Positions 1 through 9,738 of a DNA stretch of 64,000 bases are shown here, piece after piece. A program made the position numbers and the translations under genes. This DNA comes from an uncultured Sphingomonadales bacterium (GTDB lineage Bacteria; Pseudomonadota; Alphaproteobacteria; Sphingomonadales; Sphingomonadaceae), in contig CAIMDB010000028.1 of the NCBI GenBank assembly GCA_903839675.1, forward strand, positions 186,001 to 250,000, given 5' to 3'. Each line of letters starts with the position of its first letter. Position 1 is the first letter of the stretch. A model generated the notes under the pieces. It searched no databases and had not been told where the DNA came from. It saw only the letters and a program-made list of their open reading frames with translations.

Positions 1-71
1 GCAAAGATCGTGTCGCCCCCAACAACTTGCGGGATGGCGAGCGCCGAAAGGGACAGCGTTGGACCCGTCAT
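1..71 (-). CDS. Partial CDS cut by the left window edge, unidentified
   Basis: An ATG at 71-69 opens an uninterrupted frame that runs off the window with no stop in 23 codons. The start overlaps the TGA of the upstream GxxExxY gene as ATGA, a junction type used repeatedly in this window, which supports a real translationally coupled gene. The visible N-terminus starts MTGPTLSLSALAIPQV and is moderately hydrophobic, but it is too short to identify. No function is proposed. It could also be a chance frame. Confidence 0.4.
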   Translation of the reverse strand, partial: MTGPTLSLSALAIPQVVGGDTIF

Positions 72-493
72 TGGTGGATGTTCAGCGAAGAGCCGCTGAT
101 ATTCTGGTGGTTGTTCACAACGCGCCGAAGCCCTTCACGAAACGTCTGCGCCGAGAAATTCATGAGCAGCCCGAGCGGCATGTCCAAAAGGCGCAAATAG
201 GTCAGCACTTGCTTGGCATGAACCGGATCAAGCCGGTCAACTGACTTCACTTCGATCAACATTTTACCTTCGACAAGGATATCCGCGCGAAACCCGTTCT
301 CGATATGCAGTCCATCGACGATGATCGGCACGAGCTTTTGTGTCTCGATCTTTAACCCGCGCTCGGTCAGCATATGCGCCAGCACTTTCTCATAAGCCGT
401 CTCCAGCAGTCCCGGCCCGAGACGCTGGTGCAGCTTCAGCCCGCAATCGACGGCCATGGTGGCCAGCGATTCGATGTCCGGTCGATCAGACAC
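68..493 (-). CDS. GxxExxY family protein (PD-(D/E)XK-like fold)
   Basis: A 141-residue protein with the signature Gly28-x-x-Glu31-x-x-Tyr34 that names the GxxExxY family. Further on, Asp71, Glu81 and Lys83 (in ADILVEGKMLIEVKSV) fit the D...ExK pattern of the PD-(D/E)XK nuclease superfamily. The family is widespread in bacteria and its cellular role is not settled, so nuclease activity is inference from fold only. The start is GTG at 493, preceded by AAAGGA at a good distance. It follows hemB on the same strand after 44 bases and overlaps the next gene by ATGA. No signal peptide or membrane segment is visible, so it should be cytoplasmic. Length is normal for the family. Confidence 0.85.
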   Translation of the reverse strand: MSDRPDIESLATMAVDCGLKLHQRLGPGLLETAYEKVLAHMLTERGLKIETQKLVPIIVDGLHIENGFRADILVEGKMLIEVKSVDRLDPVHAKQVLTYLRLLDMPLGLLMNFSAQTFREGLRRVVNNHQNISGSSLNIHQ

Positions 494-537
494 CCTTCGC
501 GTCCTTTTGATCTTCGCGGCCTTCGCGTGAACCCAAC

Positions 538-1530
538 TTACCCATTCAACAATTTCGCCGCATGCCGGGCATGATAGGTCAGCACGCCCGAACAGCCCGC
601 GCGTTTGAAGGCGAGGAGCGTTTCCAGAACGAGCTTGTCCCGGTCCCCCACGCCCGCTGCAACGGCGGCTTCGATCATCGCGTACTCGCCCGACACCTGA
701 TAAGCGAAGACGGGCACTTCAAAGGTCTGCTTCACCCGCACGATGATGTCGAGATAAGGCAGGCCCGGCTTGACCATGACGCTGTCCGCGCCCTCTTCCA
801 GATCAAGCGCCACTTCGCGCAGCGCCTCTTCGGCATTGGCCGGGTCCATCTGATAGGTCTTCTTATCGCCCTGCAGCAGGCCAGACGCCCCCACCGCATC
901 GCGGAACGGGCCGTAAAAAGCGCTCGCATATTTGGCGGCGTAGCTCATGATCTGGACATTGGGCAGCATCGCCTCTTCCAGAGCCATTCGAATGGCACCA
1001 ATGCGGCCATCCATCATGTCTGACGGCGCAATGATGTCCGCACCAGCGTGTGCCTGATTAAGCGATTGGCCGACAAGAACCTCGACCGTCGCGTCGTTGA
1101 GCACATAGCCTTTGGTGTCGATCAGCCCATCATGGCCATGCGCGGTATAGGGGTCGAGCGCGACGTCGGTCAGCACGCCGATATCGGGCACAGCATCCTT
1201 GATCGCCTTGGTGGCGCGGCACATCAGATTGTCGGGGTTCAGCGCCTCGCGCCCGTCATCGGTGCGCAGCTCACGCGGGGTATTCGGAAAAAGGGCAACG
1301 CAGGGGATGCCGAGGTCACGTGCTTCCTTCGCGCGCTTGACAATGTCCTTCACCGGCCAGCGCGAAACGCCGGGCAGCGTCGCGATTGGTTCTTCCACAT
1401 CGCCCGCCGTGATGAACAAAGGCCAGATGAGATCAGCGGGGGTCAGCACCGTTTCCCCATGGAGCGCGCGGCTCCAGCCAGTGGCGCGGGTGCGCCGCAT
1501 ACGGGTGGGAAGATGGAGGCCGGCCGTCAT
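538..1530 (-). CDS. hemB: Delta-aminolevulinic acid dehydratase (porphobilinogen synthase)
   Basis: HemB condenses two molecules of 5-aminolevulinate to porphobilinogen, an early step of heme and tetrapyrrole synthesis in the cytoplasm. The 330-residue product is full length. The two active-site lysines are visible: Lys200 in SYAAKYASAFYGPFRDA and the Schiff-base Lys254 in SVMVKPGLPYLD. At 122-135 the protein has DVALDPYTAHGHDG where zinc-type enzymes carry three cysteines. The cysteines are absent, which points to the magnesium-dependent type common in alphaproteobacteria. The start ATG at 1530 has AAGGTG six bases upstream. GxxExxY follows closely on the same strand, but I see no functional link. 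Confidence 0.97.
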   Translation of the reverse strand: MTAGLHLPTRMRRTRATGWSRALHGETVLTPADLIWPLFITAGDVEEPIATLPGVSRWPVKDIVKRAKEARDLGIPCVALFPNTPRELRTDDGREALNPDNLMCRATKAIKDAVPDIGVLTDVALDPYTAHGHDGLIDTKGYVLNDATVEVLVGQSLNQAHAGADIIAPSDMMDGRIGAIRMALEEAMLPNVQIMSYAAKYASAFYGPFRDAVGASGLLQGDKKTYQMDPANAEEALREVALDLEEGADSVMVKPGLPYLDIIVRVKQTFEVPVFAYQVSGEYAMIEAAVAAGVGDRDKLVLETLLAFKRAGCSGVLTYHARHAAKLLNG

Positions 1531-1636
1531 GGGATCACCTTATAGGCTCATTGAACGGGGCGTCACATGGCAAGAAATGCCTGTGGAGGACAGCTTTTTT
1601 TGCGGTGCAATAAGATTGCCCTCCCTTGCGGCCCGC

Positions 1637-1675
1637 ATAAAAAGGGCGGCAGCGACACGCCAGTCGCCACCGCCC
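1637..1675 (-). terminator. Intrinsic terminator after the TM-helix protein gene
   Basis: On the minus strand, 1675-1663 pairs with 1656-1644 over 13 bases with two internal mismatches around a six-base loop. Five T residues follow (A run at 1639-1643 on the plus strand). It lies 20 bases past the stop of the 1695-2861 gene and before hemB, so it separates the two. Confidence 0.75.
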
Positions 1676-1694
1676 GAGGTCAATATGCGCCTGA

Positions 1695-2861
1695 TTAGTT
1701 GATCAGCTTGCCGAGCTTCTTCGCCGCAACCTCGCGTCCGCCAAGGCCAACGGCCAAGGCAAAGGCGACGGCAACGCCGACAGCAATGGCGCCAAAGGCA
1801 TAATCGACGATCTGGCCGCCAATGTTCATCTGCTTAAGGCCGATGAACACGAACAGACCAACCGTCAGCCAATGGACGAGGCTCGGCGCAATGCCTTCTC
1901 CGGCAGCCGCGGCCACCAACCCACGCAACACACGCGCCAGAATGACGCCTGCCGCGATGAGAACCGCACCGAAGATGACGCTGGCGCCCTGTTCAAGAAC
2001 CGTTTCAACGATGGCGGTCAATTCAGGGAAGCCGAGCAACCGGGTTGCGGCAACCGCCATGAACAGCATGATGGCGACTTGCGATATGGTAGCGACAACC
2101 CCCGATGCGCTGCGCCCTTCGGGCACAATACCGATGGCTTCCACCGAACGGTCAAAGCCCAAGCCCGGCAGAACTTCTTCAATCATGCTGCCAACCCAGC
2201 GGGCAATGACATAACCAAGGCCGAGAACGAGGCTGGCGCCGATGATCAGCGGCACCGCGGACAACACCATTTCCAGCATCGCCTTGGCCGGTCCCGTGAT
2301 CGACGGAATGTCAAGAACATCCAACGCGGCAATGCCGACGGGCACGATGATGAGAATGAACACGATCGTGCCGATTGTCTTGCTGATGGCACTGTTGCCA
2401 GTGACAGCTTCCGCCCCGCCAAGATTTGCCCATTTGTCGAAATTGACGGTGGCCAGCGACGTCTCAACAATATCGCGGACGATCTTTGCGATCATGCCGC
2501 CGACAAAGAAGATAATCCCCGCGCCGAGCACCTTTGGCACGAACGCAACGAAGCTGTTGATGAGGCTCTGCACCGGGGCGATGACACTATTGAGGTCGAG
2601 CGCCTGTAGGATAGCAACGAGGCCGAACAGCCAGATGAATAGCGACACGATGCGCCCCAGTGCCGCACCAACGCTTTCGCCAGAAGCCGCCGCCCGCTGG
2701 AACAGAGGAACGCGATCAACCAGCTTTGCAAAGGACCATTTGGCGGCCTTTGCCAACAGCCAGGTAACAATAAGGATAATGGCAATGATCAGCGCCTTCT
2801 TGCCAAGCGCTGCTGCTAAGACGGGATCAAACTGATACCCGCCAAGTGAAAGAGTTTGCAT
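1695..2861 (-). CDS. Conserved TM-helix repeat protein, mechanosensitive-channel related
   Basis: A 388-residue polytopic inner-membrane protein. It has a series of long hydrophobic helices, several built on the same pattern (AGIIFFVGGMIAKIVRDIVE, IIGASLVLGLGYVIARWVG, FGAVLIAAGVILARVLRGL). These match the conserved TM helix repeat found in small-conductance mechanosensitive channel relatives. I see no MscS-type soluble beta domain, so channel activity is inferred only from the repeat family. An upstream ATG in frame at 2894 exists, but the start is placed at 2861 because GGGGAG lies seven bases before it. The C-terminus is a lysine-rich cytoplasmic tail. It is monocistronic, with its own terminator. 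Confidence 0.8.
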   Translation of the reverse strand: MQTLSLGGYQFDPVLAAALGKKALIIAIILIVTWLLAKAAKWSFAKLVDRVPLFQRAAASGESVGAALGRIVSLFIWLFGLVAILQALDLNSVIAPVQSLINSFVAFVPKVLGAGIIFFVGGMIAKIVRDIVETSLATVNFDKWANLGGAEAVTGNSAISKTIGTIVFILIIVPVGIAALDVLDIPSITGPAKAMLEMVLSAVPLIIGASLVLGLGYVIARWVGSMIEEVLPGLGFDRSVEAIGIVPEGRSASGVVATISQVAIMLFMAVAATRLLGFPELTAIVETVLEQGASVIFGAVLIAAGVILARVLRGLVAAAAGEGIAPSLVHWLTVGLFVFIGLKQMNIGGQIVDYAFGAIAVGVAVAFALAVGLGGREVAAKKLGKLIN

Positions 2862-3014
2862 GGATAGTCTCCCCAAGGTCAAAAACGCAACCACGGGGGC
2901 GATCAGCCAATTTTCTTAAACCTGAGAATCAGCCGGATGAAAAACGCCCCCTGCCGGGATGGTTAACCAGCCTTTAAAAGAACGCAATTGCGCGCTCTTA
3001 GGCCTTTGAACTCA

Positions 3015-4418
3015 TTATATTTCTGTGTGCCGTTTGACGGCAGGCGCGGCAACCATGTGCAATTTGCGCCACCCGCCGTGCCAGTAATAGAGCATCGTCA
3101 ACAGCAGCGAAACAACAGCGCTCGACCCAAAGGCAGCCCAAATCGCATCCGCCCCCCAATAGGGGTGCAGCCAGAAGCCAACCGCAAAACGCATCACAAC
3201 CGCCGAGAGCACCAGAATAACAAACGGCCCGATCACCGCACCATTGGCCCGCACAACGGAGCCAAGAACCATCGAAATGCCGATAGCGATAAACGTCCAG
3301 CCGACCAGCAGGTTCATGTGCACCGCAATCTCGGTGGCCGCACCTGCATCCGGCAGGAACAGCGAAAGGATGGGACGAATGCCCAGCGTGATCAGACCCA
3401 ACAAGGTAACCGACATCAGCGCGTTGATCCCCATGCCCGCCCAAGCCACACGCGACAGGCGAGACCAATTGCCAGCACCAATGTTCTGCGCCGCCATCGC
3501 ACTGACGGCACTGCCCACCGCAACGGCCGGCATCTGCACATAGCTCCACAATTGGTTCATCACCCCGAAGGCTGCTGCCGTATCCACGCCCTCGCGGTTG
3601 ATCAGGCCGATCATCACCAGCGACGACATCGACATGACGATCATCGACAGGCCCATGGGAAAGCCCTTGGCGAAGATGGGGCGGGCGTGGGTCATATCCG
3701 GGATCAGCCAGCGCAGTTCCTCCCCGCGCAGGCGGATGGTGATGTCGCGGCGGTAAATCTGCCAGATAAGCACGATGATGCTGATGAACGTCGCCAGCAC
3801 AGAAGCCAGCGCCGACCCGGCAATGCCCATGGCGGGCACAGGACCAAGGCCCAGAATGAAGACCGGGTTCAGCCCGGCATCAAGGATGACATTGAGCACA
3901 GTGTTCCAAAGCGGCGTCACCGCATCGCCCACGCCGCGCAGGGCCGAGGAGAGCAGGATGGCCAGAAACGAGAACGGCATCCCTAAAAACATCACCCGCA
4001 AATAGGTGAGCGCCAGCGGATAGGCATCCTTGGGCGTGGCCAGCAGGTGCAGCACATCCGGCGCAAAGATCCAGCCCAGCACGGCCGTGAGGATCCCGAG
4101 CAGAAAGAACAAGCCGGTTGCCGCCCCAATCGTGCGGCGGACATCGACAATATCCCGCCGGCCCATTGCCTGCCCGATCAGGATTGTCGTCGCCATCGCA
4201 AAGCCAAACATGGTCGCGTACATGAGGAACATCGTCATGTTCGCATTGGCCGTGGCCGCCAGCGCGCGTTCGCCCAGAAACTGCCCCACAAACACGGCGT
4301 TGACCGAGCCATTGGCCGACTGAAGAATGTTCACACCCAAAGACGGCAACGCAAACAGGAACAGCGTTGTAGCGACCGGCCCAGTTGTCAGGTCGCGTTG
4401 GCGGGAATGACTGGTCAT
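3015..4418 (-). CDS. MATE family efflux transporter
   Basis: A 467-residue inner-membrane protein with about twelve hydrophobic segments and the pattern of multidrug and toxic compound extrusion (MATE) exporters: an early LFALPSLGVNILQSANGSVNAVFVG-like first helix and two related halves of six helices each. Family members export cationic drugs or metabolites using a Na+ or H+ gradient; the substrate here is unknown. The start is placed at 4418 because this ATG overlaps the stop of the preceding gene as ATGA and has GGGCGGAG upstream; the longer frame to 4451 has no such signal. It is the last gene of the valS, secreted protein, MATE operon. Confidence 0.92.
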   Translation of the reverse strand: MTSHSRQRDLTTGPVATTLFLFALPSLGVNILQSANGSVNAVFVGQFLGERALAATANANMTMFLMYATMFGFAMATTILIGQAMGRRDIVDVRRTIGAATGLFFLLGILTAVLGWIFAPDVLHLLATPKDAYPLALTYLRVMFLGMPFSFLAILLSSALRGVGDAVTPLWNTVLNVILDAGLNPVFILGLGPVPAMGIAGSALASVLATFISIIVLIWQIYRRDITIRLRGEELRWLIPDMTHARPIFAKGFPMGLSMIVMSMSSLVMIGLINREGVDTAAAFGVMNQLWSYVQMPAVAVGSAVSAMAAQNIGAGNWSRLSRVAWAGMGINALMSVTLLGLITLGIRPILSLFLPDAGAATEIAVHMNLLVGWTFIAIGISMVLGSVVRANGAVIGPFVILVLSAVVMRFAVGFWLHPYWGADAIWAAFGSSAVVSLLLTMLYYWHGGWRKLHMVAAPAVKRHTEI

Positions 4419-4918
4419 TGCTCCGCCCCCCCGCCCAGATCCCCTGTGCACATCATGTCGGGTTCGGCCTTGGCCGTTGCTTCAAATGTCTTCACCTGTT
4501 CGGTGATGCCGGGAATCATCTTCTCCGGAGCGACCCCAAAGCGACGGAACAGGCCCATCGCCCAGCGGTAATGCACGGCACCCGCCGCGCAGGTATTCGA
4601 CCCACCGCCGGTATCTGCCCAGACGAGTTTCCAAGCCTTCCCTTTGCCCGTTCGTGTCAGGATATATGTGCCGCCGTCAATCTCACCCTTGGCAGGGGCA
4701 GCGATCAAATAGGCGACCGAGCCGGATTTGCCGTCGAACACGTTCAGCGTGTCGACAAGATAGCGTAACTTCAGCTCATTGCCTGCGCGCAGGCCATCAA
4801 GGATGGCCTTGCGCTGCGGCGTGCCAGCAGCAGGCGTATAAACCGGCCCTGCGAATACGGGAACCGTCAGAAGAAATGCGGCCGCCAGCGCGAGCCCGCG
4901 TGCCGCAATCTTCCTCAC
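4415..4918 (-). CDS. Secreted protein of unknown function between valS and the MATE gene
   Basis: A 167-residue protein starting with a clear Sec signal peptide ([20 protein letters not shown], cleavage near VFAGP). The mature part, about 144 residues, has two cysteines near residues 108 and 158, which could form a disulfide in the periplasm. I do not recognise a family. It overlaps the valS stop as ATGA at its start and the MATE start as ATGA at its end, so the three genes should be translated from one message. The fixed linkage to a tRNA synthetase gives no clue to function; linkage to the exporter may be more relevant. Confidence 0.8.
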   Translation of the reverse strand: MRKIAARGLALAAAFLLTVPVFAGPVYTPAAGTPQRKAILDGLRAGNELKLRYLVDTLNVFDGKSGSVAYLIAAPAKGEIDGGTYILTRTGKGKAWKLVWADTGGGSNTCAAGAVHYRWAMGLFRRFGVAPEKMIPGITEQVKTFEATAKAEPDMMCTGDLGGGAEQ

Positions 4919-7689
4919 CCGAGCCGCGCGAGTGCGGCAGTCAGCCGTTCGGCCTCCGCTGCCTTTTCGGCGTGATCGGCGCGCGCCTTTTCGACAGCCT
5001 CGGGCTTTGCCTTTTCGACAAAGGCCGGATTGTTGAGACGCCCTTCGAGCGATTTCGCTTCCTTGCTGGCGGCTTCAATCGCCTTGGTGATGCGGGCGCG
5101 TTCGGCGTCGAGATCGATGGCGCCTTCCAACGGTATTCGATAAGTAACACCGTTGAGATCGAACGAAATGTTCGCTTGGCTCGCTTGGTTCACCAACTCC
5201 ATATTTGAAACTCGAGCCATCCGCATAATTGGAGCTGTATTGGAACTCCAAACCCGCAAAGCATTCTCGAGCAGCTCTCCCTCCCCAGAGATTTGCAACG
5301 TTACCATGGTTGCAGGAGGAATTCCGGCCTCGGTTCGCTTGGAGCGAATGAGATCAATCACGTTGTTTGCTACCACAATGTTTTCGGTTGCATCTTCATC
5401 AAAGGCTGCGTTTGGCGACGGCCATTTGGCGTGGATCAAATCATAGGGCCGCTCGCCAAGCGCGTGCCACAGTTCTTCGGTTATGAACGGCATGAACGGG
5501 TGAAGCATGACCAAGATCTGGTCGAGCACCCAGCCGGCAACCGCCTTGGTCTCGTCGTCAATCTGACCTTTGATCCGTTCCAGATACCAGTCGCAGAAGC
5601 TGCCCCAGACGAAGTGGTAGATGGTGTCTGCCATCCCATCGAAGCGCAGCTCTTCAAATGCCTTGTCGAGCTTGGCAACGGTGTCCACGACTTCGCTGAT
5701 GATCCAGCGGTTGACCGCCGTTGTCGCTGCAGGTGCGGCCACGGACGAAGATGCGCCGATGCCGTTCGCTTGGCAGAAACGTGATGCGTTCCAGAGCTTC
5801 GTCGCGAAGTTGCGATAGCCCTCGACGCGCTTTTCATCCATCTTGATGTCGCGGCCCTGGCTTTCCATCGCCGCCATGAAGAAGCGCAGCGCATCCGCGC
5901 CGTACTGGTCAATGAGCCCAAGCGGATCGACCGTATTGCCCTTGGACTTGGACATTTTGGAGCCATCGGCCGCGCGGACGAGGCCGTGCAGATAGAGCGT
6001 CTTCCAGGGCACCTCTTTCATGAAGTGGATGCCCTGCATCGCCATGCGCGCATCCCAGAAGAACAGGATGTCAAAGCCGGAGATCAGCACGTCATTGGGA
6101 TAATGCCGGTCGAGCATCGTCGTCTGTTCCGGCCAGCCGAGTGTGCCGAACGGCCACAGCGCCGAGGAGAACCATGTGTCGAGCACGTCGGTTTCACGAA
6201 AAACCGGAATCGTCAAAAACTCTTCGTTCTGATGGTCACTGAGATATTGCATGAGAGTCGAGAAATCAGCATCGACCTCGACAATGCTCTCCGGCGGCAC
6301 ACCATAGAATTTGCTCATTGCAATCTGAGCAGATTCCCAATCTTCAGCGACAAAGACTTCTCTCTCAGCACCCTTGCCAAAGGTGTGAGTAATCTTGTCG
6401 CCTTCCTTTTTAGGCCCATACCAAGCCGGGATCTGATGCCCCCACCACAGTTGGCGCGACACGCACCAAGGCTGGATGTTGTCCATCCAGTTGAAATAGG
6501 TCTTTTCCCAGCTCTGCGGGACGACCTTGATCGCCCCGGTCTTCACCGCCTCAATCGCGGGCTTGGCGAGCGTTTCGGCATCGACATACCATTGATCGGT
6601 CAACCACGGCTCGATGACCTGGCCCGAACGGTCGCCATAGGGCGTCTGGATGACGCGGTCTTCGATCTTGTCGAGCAGGCCAAGCGCATCAATCGCCGCA
6701 ACCACCATCTTGCGCGCATCGAACCGGTCCAGCCCCAGATAGGCGTCGGGGATGAGGCCATCCGCGACCTGGACGACGCGGGCTTCGGCATCGAGCATGT
6801 TGAGCATCTCACCAGCCTTAAACCCGGCGCGCTTGCCGACTTCAAAGTCATTGAAATCATGCCCCGGCGTGATCTTCACAGCACCTGAGCCAAGCTCGGG
6901 GTCGGCATGTTCATCCGCCACAATCGGGATTTCACGGCCGGTGATCGGCAGGCGCACCTTGGTGCCGATGAGCGCCTTGTAGCGGTCATCCGCCGGGTTC
7001 ACGGCAACAGCCATGTCGGCGAGCATCGTTTCCGGGCGCGTGGTCGCGACCGAGATATGGCCGCTGCCATCGGCGAGCGGATAACGGAAGTGCCAGAACT
7101 TGCCGTTGATCTCGCGCGTTTCAACCTCAAGGTCGGAAATCGCGGTTTTCAGGCCGGGGTCCCAGTTCACCAGCCGCTTGTCGCGGTAGATGAGGCCTTG
7201 GTTGAAGAGATCGACAAACACCTTCAGGACAGCGCGGCTAAAGCCTTCGTCCATCGTGAAGCGTTCATTCGCCCAATCCATCGAGCAGCCGAGGCGGCGG
7301 AGCTGGCGCGTGATCTGCCCGCCCGATTCCTCTTTCCATTCCCAAACCTTGGCGATGAAGTCTTCGCGCGTAAAATCGGTGCGCTTCTGTCCGGCAGCGT
7401 TGAGCTGACGTTCGACCACCATCTGCGTCGCAATGCCCGCATGATCAGTGCCGACCACCCACAAGGCATCCTTGCCCTGCAGACGCGCGTGGCGGATGAG
7501 AATGTCCTGCAACGTATTGTCGAGCGCGTGGCCGATATGGAGGTTGCCCGTCACATTCGGCGGCGGATTAACGATCGTATATGGAACCGCGTCGGGACGG
7601 TCTGGGCGGAAAGCGCCGCTTTCTTCCCAATGGGCGTACCATTTGGTTTCAATTGCGGCAGGATCGAAGGTTTTGGGCAGCTCTGACAT
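4915..7689 (-). CDS. valS: Valyl-tRNA synthetase
   Basis: ValS charges tRNA-Val with valine in the cytoplasm and edits mischarged threonine. The 924-residue class I enzyme shows the HIGH motif ([10 protein letters not shown]) near residue 52, the KMSKS motif ([14 protein letters not shown]) near 578, [14 protein letters not shown] in the catalytic domain, and a C-terminal coiled coil rich in Ala, Glu and Lys after about residue 860. Two stretches, 5161-5400 and 6181-6420, are near 48% GC by hand count. Adjacent 6421-6480 is 63%. The second patch codes residues about 423-503, just before the DVLDTW motif. The gene heads an operon with a secreted protein and a MATE exporter. Confidence 0.98.
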   Translation of the reverse strand: MSELPKTFDPAAIETKWYAHWEESGAFRPDRPDAVPYTIVNPPPNVTGNLHIGHALDNTLQDILIRHARLQGKDALWVVGTDHAGIATQMVVERQLNAAGQKRTDFTREDFIAKVWEWKEESGGQITRQLRRLGCSMDWANERFTMDEGFSRAVLKVFVDLFNQGLIYRDKRLVNWDPGLKTAISDLEVETREINGKFWHFRYPLADGSGHISVATTRPETMLADMAVAVNPADDRYKALIGTKVRLPITGREIPIVADEHADPELGSGAVKITPGHDFNDFEVGKRAGFKAGEMLNMLDAEARVVQVADGLIPDAYLGLDRFDARKMVVAAIDALGLLDKIEDRVIQTPYGDRSGQVIEPWLTDQWYVDAETLAKPAIEAVKTGAIKVVPQSWEKTYFNWMDNIQPWCVSRQLWWGHQIPAWYGPKKEGDKITHTFGKGAEREVFVAEDWESAQIAMSKFYGVPPESIVEVDADFSTLMQYLSDHQNEEFLTIPVFRETDVLDTWFSSALWPFGTLGWPEQTTMLDRHYPNDVLISGFDILFFWDARMAMQGIHFMKEVPWKTLYLHGLVRAADGSKMSKSKGNTVDPLGLIDQYGADALRFFMAAMESQGRDIKMDEKRVEGYRNFATKLWNASRFCQANGIGASSSVAAPAATTAVNRWIISEVVDTVAKLDKAFEELRFDGMADTIYHFVWGSFCDWYLERIKGQIDDETKAVAGWVLDQILVMLHPFMPFITEELWHALGERPYDLIHAKWPSPNAAFDEDATENIVVANNVIDLIRSKRTEAGIPPATMVTLQISGEGELLENALRVWSSNTAPIMRMARVSNMELVNQASQANISFDLNGVTYRIPLEGAIDLDAERARITKAIEAASKEAKSLEGRLNNPAFVEKAKPEAVEKARADHAEKAAEAERLTAALARLG

Positions 7690-7753
7690 AGTCGAGCGCC
7701 TTTGCCAGCCATAGGGAAGGCTGGCAACCAGAATGGCAAGCTATGCGGGGATG

Positions 7754-8251
7754 TTAGACCGAGCGGCCACTGATCCGCGCAACTTCCTGTGCGACCATGC
7801 GCTCCACGATTTCGGGCAGGTTGGCGTCAAGCCAATCCTTGAGCATCGGCTTCAGCATATCGCGCACCACGCCTTCCAGCGTGTCGGACCCAGCAACTTC
7901 CGGCTTCACGACCATCTTCGACAGCGAGGCAAGCGCATGGCGGCTGGCTTCAACGGCGACGGTCGACAGGATCGGTGCTTCGGCTGCGGGAGCCGCGGGC
8001 TGTTCAAAGGCTGGCATATCGGCAGGTGCACTCTGGGTGAGTTCAAGGATCTCGTCATCGACATCAACATCGGCGATGTCCGCTTCCGCAACATAGCTGT
8101 CGGCAACCGGAGTCTCGATCTCGACTGTCTCTTCTAAGGGAAGGCCACGGGTGCGGGTAAAACCCTGCGGCTTTGCGCTGTCTTCCGCGATGATCTTTTT
8201 GATGGACGACAAAATGTCCTCCATTGAAGGCTCATTGGTAGCACCAGCCAT
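7754..8251 (-). CDS. PopZ-like polar organising protein (DUF2497)
   Basis: A 165-residue acidic protein with the arrangement of PopZ/DUF2497. It has a short N-terminal helix (PSMEDILSSIKKIIAED), a long proline-, alanine- and acid-rich middle, and a conserved C-terminal region (VVRDMLKPMLKDWLDANLPEIVERMV) that in the Caulobacter protein drives oligomerisation. PopZ forms a polar scaffold that anchors the chromosome origin and recruits cell-cycle proteins. That role here is inferred from the family. It lies between tolC and valS on the same strand, 13 bases after the tolC stop, and is probably cotranscribed with tolC. Confidence 0.85.
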   Translation of the reverse strand: MAGATNEPSMEDILSSIKKIIAEDSAKPQGFTRTRGLPLEETVEIETPVADSYVAEADIADVDVDDEILELTQSAPADMPAFEQPAAPAAEAPILSTVAVEASRHALASLSKMVVKPEVAGSDTLEGVVRDMLKPMLKDWLDANLPEIVERMVAQEVARISGRSV

Positions 8252-8263
8252 GACCCGAATCCC

Positions 8264-9706
8264 CTAATTCCCCGACTTTGCGGGTGTTTCCGACGTCTGG
8301 GCCCGTGAGTCAACTGTGCGGGTTGCCTGCGGGACCGGCTTTGCGTCCTGATCCCAATCCCAAAAGATTCCCTTAACGCGGCGGTAATTTTCTGTCGGAT
8401 CGTAGAGCGCGCCGCCTTCGAGCCCAAGGTCACGCGCCTCGGCCTGACCCATAGAGGCGAGCAGCGAGAAGCCGGCCACATAGGCATTCCGCTCCGCTGC
8501 CACGAGCTGGACCTGCGCATTCAGGAGTTCACGCTCTGCATCCAAAATGTCGAGGATGGTGCGCGTGCCCACGCTGTTTTCCGCCCGCACGCCTTCCAGC
8601 GCGAGCTTGTTCGCATCGACTGCAACACGCGACGATCTAATGACCTGATTGGCCGCCTGCCATTGGGCATAGGCCGAGCGCGTGGACGCAATGACAAAAC
8701 GCTCCGTGCCAATTTCCTGCTCAATCGCCTGACTTTGGCGTGCCTGAGCCTGTCGCACCTGCGCCGACGGGCCACCGCCTTGGAAAATCGGGATGGTCGT
8801 CTGAATGCCGGCGGATGTGGACTTTGCAGACCCCGGGAAGGTGCTGGGCAATGAATTCAAGTAATCGGTATAAGACGTATCGCCGAAAGCTGAGATCCGC
8901 GGCATGCGGGCCGACTTGGCGGAGCCGACGTCATAGCGCGCAGCTTCCCGCGCCTTTGATGCGGCCAGAAGGTCCGGATTGTTTTTCAGCGCGACGGCAA
9001 CCGCGGTGTCCACACCGGCAGGCAAATTGGGAAGGACGGGCGGCGTTTCCAGCGCGGAGGGTTCCGAGCCGACAAGCTGAATGTAGTTTTCCTTGCTGGA
9101 CACCAGCTGCGCTTCGACCTGCTGGAGCTGCGCTTGAGCAAGGGACAAACGGGCTTCGGATTGCGCCACATCGGTCCGCGTCAAATCCCCCACTTCAAAC
9201 CGGTCGCGTGTCGCCTCCAGATTGACGCTGAGAACACGGACCTGAGTCTGGTTGAGAGACACGATCGATTCGTCGCGGATGACGTCCATATAAGCCGACA
9301 CGACAGCGCTAAACAGATCAGCCTCTGTTCCGCGCAGATTCGCCTGTCCGGCTTCGACACGGGCCTTTGCGCCCTTTACCGCATTGCGCACGCCGCCACC
9401 CAAATAGAGCGGAACAGTGACCCGCGCCCCGCCTGAGAAAACGCGGGAAGGGCGTGCCAGCGATATCGTCGAATCGTAGATGTTTTCATTGAAGGTGCCG
9501 GTTGCCGACACGTCGGGCAGGCCATTGGACCGAGCAATCGGCACATTCTCATCATTCGCACGCTGACCAGCACGCGCACCGGTGAGCGTCGGGTTGGACT
9601 GATAGGCTTTCCACAAGGCTTCGCGCAGCGTCTCCGCCGTGGCGGGCGTCGCCATCACGAGTACGGCGCCGGTCAGGAGGAGGCTTGTCTTGATCCTGTG
9701 GAACAT
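8264..9706 (-). CDS. tolC: TolC family outer-membrane efflux protein
   Basis: A 480-residue outer-membrane protein with a signal peptide (MFHRIKTSLLLTGAVLVMAT, cleavage near TPATA). It has two repeats of the OEP domain: heptad-rich helices such as LSLAQAQLQQVEAQLV and VRQAQARQSQAIEQEIG, and a beta-barrel strand region (GGARVTVPLYLGGGVRNAV, then the matching IQTTIPIFQGGG). TolC forms the trimeric exit duct for type I secretion and RND or ABC efflux. No inner-membrane pump or adaptor gene is adjacent, so it may serve several systems. pcm precedes it by 32 bases and the PopZ-like gene follows, all on the minus strand. Confidence 0.93.
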   Translation of the reverse strand: MFHRIKTSLLLTGAVLVMATPATAETLREALWKAYQSNPTLTGARAGQRANDENVPIARSNGLPDVSATGTFNENIYDSTISLARPSRVFSGGARVTVPLYLGGGVRNAVKGAKARVEAGQANLRGTEADLFSAVVSAYMDVIRDESIVSLNQTQVRVLSVNLEATRDRFEVGDLTRTDVAQSEARLSLAQAQLQQVEAQLVSSKENYIQLVGSEPSALETPPVLPNLPAGVDTAVAVALKNNPDLLAASKAREAARYDVGSAKSARMPRISAFGDTSYTDYLNSLPSTFPGSAKSTSAGIQTTIPIFQGGGPSAQVRQAQARQSQAIEQEIGTERFVIASTRSAYAQWQAANQVIRSSRVAVDANKLALEGVRAENSVGTRTILDILDAERELLNAQVQLVAAERNAYVAGFSLLASMGQAEARDLGLEGGALYDPTENYRRVKGIFWDWDQDAKPVPQATRTVDSRAQTSETPAKSGN

Positions 9707-9738
9707 CTTCTATCCTTCAAAACGTCGCATCCGGGTGA

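Noticed and set aside
2988-3986. 332-codon plus-strand frame opposite the MATE gene
   Set aside because: Very rich in Arg, His and Gln without any motif; shadow of the MATE coding sequence.
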